In this document: positions 61,966-64,000 of the stretch, in pieces
Numbering within the stretch: the stretch's first letter is position 1
How the letters are laid out: every line of letters starts with the position of its first letter
Assembly (NCBI GenBank): GCA_965227455.1
Contig: OZ245752.1
Coordinates: 620,001-684,000 of the forward strand
Reading direction: 5' to 3'
Source of the DNA: JABDIP01 sp965227455
GTDB taxonomy: Bacteria; Pseudomonadota; Alphaproteobacteria; DSM-16000; Inquilinaceae
Length of the DNA stretch: 64,000 bases
Position numbers and translations under genes: made by a program
Notes under the pieces: model-generated
Told to the model about the DNA's origin: nothing
What the model saw: the letters and a program-made list of their open reading frames with translations, nothing else
Database searches by the model: none

Positions 61966-63261
61966 ATGAGCTTCGAGATCCTGCTGCTGATCGGGGTGTT
62001 CCTGGGGCTGGCGGCGATCGGGATGCCGATCGGCTTCGCCATGCTGGTGTCGGGCATCGCCTATCTGTTCGCGGCCGGGCGCGATGTGGGTCTGGCCGGC
62101 GAGCAGATCCTGAACGGGCTGTTCAACAGCTTCGTCCTGCTGGCGGTGCCGCTGTTCATCTTCGCCGCCAATGTGATGAATGCCGGCACCATTAGCGACC
62201 GCCTGCTGGCCTTCTGCCTGGCCATCGTCGGCCGGCTCCGCGGCGGCCTCGCCCATGTCAACGTGGTCGCAAGCCTGATCTTCTCCGGCATGAGCGGCAG
62301 TGCCATCGCCGACGCCGCCGGGGTCGGCAAGCTGATCATCGACATGATGCGCCGGGAAGGCCGCTACAGCCCCGGCTTCGCCGCCGCGATCACCGCCGCC
62401 TCGGCGACCATCGGGCCGATCATCCCGCCCTCGATCCCCATGGTGCTCTACGCGCTGGTCTCCAGCACCTCGGTCGGCTTCCTGTTCCTCGGAGGCGTGC
62501 TGCCGGGGCTGATGATGGCGGCCGGTCTGATGCTGGTGATCGCCGTGGTCGCGAACCGGCGCGGCTTCCCGGTCGAAGAGCCGGTGCCGCTGCGCCGCAT
62601 CCCCGGGCTGACGCTGAACGCCTTCCCGGCGCTAATGCTGCCGGTGATCCTGCTGGGCGGCATCTATGGCGGTGCCACGACGCCCACCGAGGCGGCCTCG
62701 GTCGCCGCCGCTTACGCCCTGTTGCTGGCCGGGCTGTTCTACCGGGCGCTTTCGCTGAAGGGGCTGGTCGACCTGCTGGTCGACTCGACCCGGTCGAGCG
62801 CCGTGGTGGCGCTGATCATCGCCGGTGCCTTCGTGTTCAACTACGTCATTGCGGTCGAACGCATCCCCAATGAACTGGCCGCCTTCATCGACAGCCTGGC
62901 GCTGTCGCCGCTGGCCTTCCTTTTGTCGGTCAACCTGCTGTTCCTGCTGTTCGGCTGTTTCCTGGATGCGACGACCATGCTGCTCGTACTGGTGCCGCTC
63001 CTGATGCCGTCGGTGCGCCAGCTCGGCATCGACCCGGTGCATTTCGGCGTGGTTATCGTGGTCAACATGATGATCGGGCTGATCACGCCGCCCTATGGCG
63101 TGCTGCTGTTCGTGATCAACGGGCTGACCGGCATCCCGCTGCGCGACATGGTGCGGGAGATCTGGCCTTTCATGCTGGTGCTGATCGCCGCCCTGCTGGT
63201 CATGGTGCTGGTGCCCGAGACAGTGCTGTGGCTGCCGCAGCAATTCGGCTACGGGCAATGA
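61966..63261 (+). CDS. TRAP transporter large membrane subunit, DctM family
   Basis: 431 residues, about 12 transmembrane helices. DctM signatures: LLIGVFLGLAAIGMPIGFAM, SGMSGSAIADAAGVGKLIID, ATIGPIIPPSIPMVLYA, GLITPPYGVLLFVINGL. Its stop overlaps the start of aldolase 2 (ATGA). Confidence 0.95.
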   Translation: MSFEILLLIGVFLGLAAIGMPIGFAMLVSGIAYLFAAGRDVGLAGEQILNGLFNSFVLLAVPLFIFAANVMNAGTISDRLLAFCLAIVGRLRGGLAHVNVVASLIFSGMSGSAIADAAGVGKLIIDMMRREGRYSPGFAAAITAASATIGPIIPPSIPMVLYALVSSTSVGFLFLGGVLPGLMMAAGLMLVIAVVANRRGFPVEEPVPLRRIPGLTLNAFPALMLPVILLGGIYGGATTPTEAASVAAAYALLLAGLFYRALSLKGLVDLLVDSTRSSAVVALIIAGAFVFNYVIAVERIPNELAAFIDSLALSPLAFLLSVNLLFLLFGCFLDATTMLLVLVPLLMPSVRQLGIDPVHFGVVIVVNMMIGLITPPYGVLLFVINGLTGIPLRDMVREIWPFMLVLIAALLVMVLVPETVLWLPQQFGYGQ

Positions 63262-64000
63262 GCGATCCGTGCCCCGTCGCCATGCGCGGCATCGTGCCGA
63301 GCCTGAACACGCCGTTCACCGCCGACGATTCCATCGACGAGGCCGGCCTGCGGCGGGAGGTCGACCATGTGGTCGCCGCCGGCTGTGTCGGCATCCTGGC
63401 CCTGGCGGTGGCGTCGGAGAGCGCCAGCCTTACGCCGGCCGAGATCGACCGGGTGGCGGCGATCATCGTCGAGCAGGCGGCCGGCCGCATCCCGGTGGTG
63501 CTGAGCGTGACAGCGGATGCGCAGGCCGAGCGCCTGCGACGGGCCCGCCTGGCAAGATCGCTGGGCGCCGACGGCATCCTCTGCCAGGCGCCGGCGGGCA
63601 CCGACCGGGCCGGCCGGCGGGACCTGCTGGGCGCAATCGCCGATGCGGGACCGCCGCTGCTGATGATCCAGGATCTGGACTGGCACGGACCCGGACTTGC
63701 CATCGAGGAGATCGTGGCTCTGTTCGAGACGATCCCGGCCTTCAAATGCCTGAAGGTGGAGACGGTGCCGGCGGGCCCGAAATACAGCCGGGTGCTCGAG
63801 GCGACCGGCGGCCGGCTGCATGTCAGCGGCGGCTGGGCGGTCAGCCAGATGCTCGACGCCCTGGCGCGCGGCGTGCACGCCTTCATGCCGACCTGCATGG
63901 AGCCGCGCTATGTGGCGATCCACCGGCATTACGTCGCGGGAGACGAGGCAGCCGCCCGCCGGCTGTTCGAGGCCATGCTGCCGGTACTGGCCTTCTCCAA
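63258..64000 (+). CDS. Dihydrodipicolinate synthase family aldolase 2 (3' end outside window)
   Basis: 247 codons, then the window ends. TIM-barrel member: MRGIVPSLNTPFTADDSIDE, GIVPS start and EAGLRREVDHVVAAGCVGIL. It departs from the usual motifs: the GTTGE region is AVASESASLT, and the YNxP tyrosine region is MIQDLDWHGP. The Schiff-base Lys appears to be in CLKVETVPAG. It may therefore catalyse a related but different reaction. Translationally coupled to dctM, so it probably acts on the imported substrate. Confidence 0.88.
   Translation, partial: MSDPCPVAMRGIVPSLNTPFTADDSIDEAGLRREVDHVVAAGCVGILALAVASESASLTPAEIDRVAAIIVEQAAGRIPVVLSVTADAQAERLRRARLARSLGADGILCQAPAGTDRAGRRDLLGAIADAGPPLLMIQDLDWHGPGLAIEEIVALFETIPAFKCLKVETVPAGPKYSRVLEATGGRLHVSGGWAVSQMLDALARGVHAFMPTCMEPRYVAIHRHYVAGDEAAARRLFEAMLPVLAFS

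Overview
The window is a GC-rich alphaproteobacterial chromosome segment, most likely from a Rhodospirillales-type bacterium. The main evidence is gene order and family type. It has rpiB-glyA-nrdR-ribD...ribE-ribB-ribH-nusB-thiL, then hppA, then bamE / CBP3-like chaperone / DUF177-rpmF-plsX-fabH-ihfA-merR-tRNA-Pro, which are characteristic alphaproteobacterial neighbourhoods. It also carries a MucR regulator, an LdtR-like MarR regulator and a HemB of the Asp-containing (Mg-type) class. No transposase, integrase, CRISPR array or rRNA was found.

Layout. 1-6.7 kb is an accessory region of secreted proteins on the minus strand. It holds a truncated C39 peptidase at the left edge, two small exported proteins with FNTG/NNV/QQGG amyloid-like motifs, a small exported orphan, and two paralogous exported proteins. 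The paralogs share an N-terminal module (two Cys at 52 and 62) but carry entirely different low-complexity tails (Gly-Asn-Ser versus Asp-Pro and Asp/Glu/Gly/Asn). A LuxR-type regulator lies between them. Together this resembles a Fap-like functional amyloid/biofilm locus and is the best candidate here for an undescribed system. 7-27 kb is mixed metabolism and signalling: flavin reductase; a CoA-transferase / penicillin acylase-like / threonine dehydratase operon; a double-PilZ protein; two alpha/beta hydrolases; a PhnD-like binding protein beside a hybrid histidine kinase; DUF899; hemB; part of the valine degradation pathway; ldtR; mucR.

27.4-42.3 kb is the conserved housekeeping block. The riboflavin genes are split by an inserted five-gene group: Nudix, two LysE-type exporters, a PadR regulator with a perfect operator palindrome, and a degenerate Nudix. 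ribB carries a C-terminal domain that lacks the GTP cyclohydrolase II zinc cysteines. Two large palindromic elements sit on either side of a FliL-like gene. 42.5-49.5 kb holds three tandem paralogs of a membrane protein fused to a spermidine-synthase-like domain. The first two are about 98% identical in DNA over their first half and diverge afterwards, which points to gene conversion. 49.5-54.7 kb is the envelope/lipid/translation block ending in tRNA-Pro(GGG).

54.7-57.6 kb contains a DOMON protein behind a 43-bp palindrome, a two-gene operon of unknown small proteins with its own terminator, a 59-residue Flp/TadE-like pilin microgene with a clear SD and terminator, and an RraA-like protein. 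57.6-64 kb is a catabolic cluster: GntR regulator, PhyH-type dioxygenase, two different dihydrodipicolinate-synthase-family aldolases and a TRAP transporter. Its divergent promoter region carries three ACTGAT repeats spaced exactly 11 bp. The second aldolase gene runs off the right edge.
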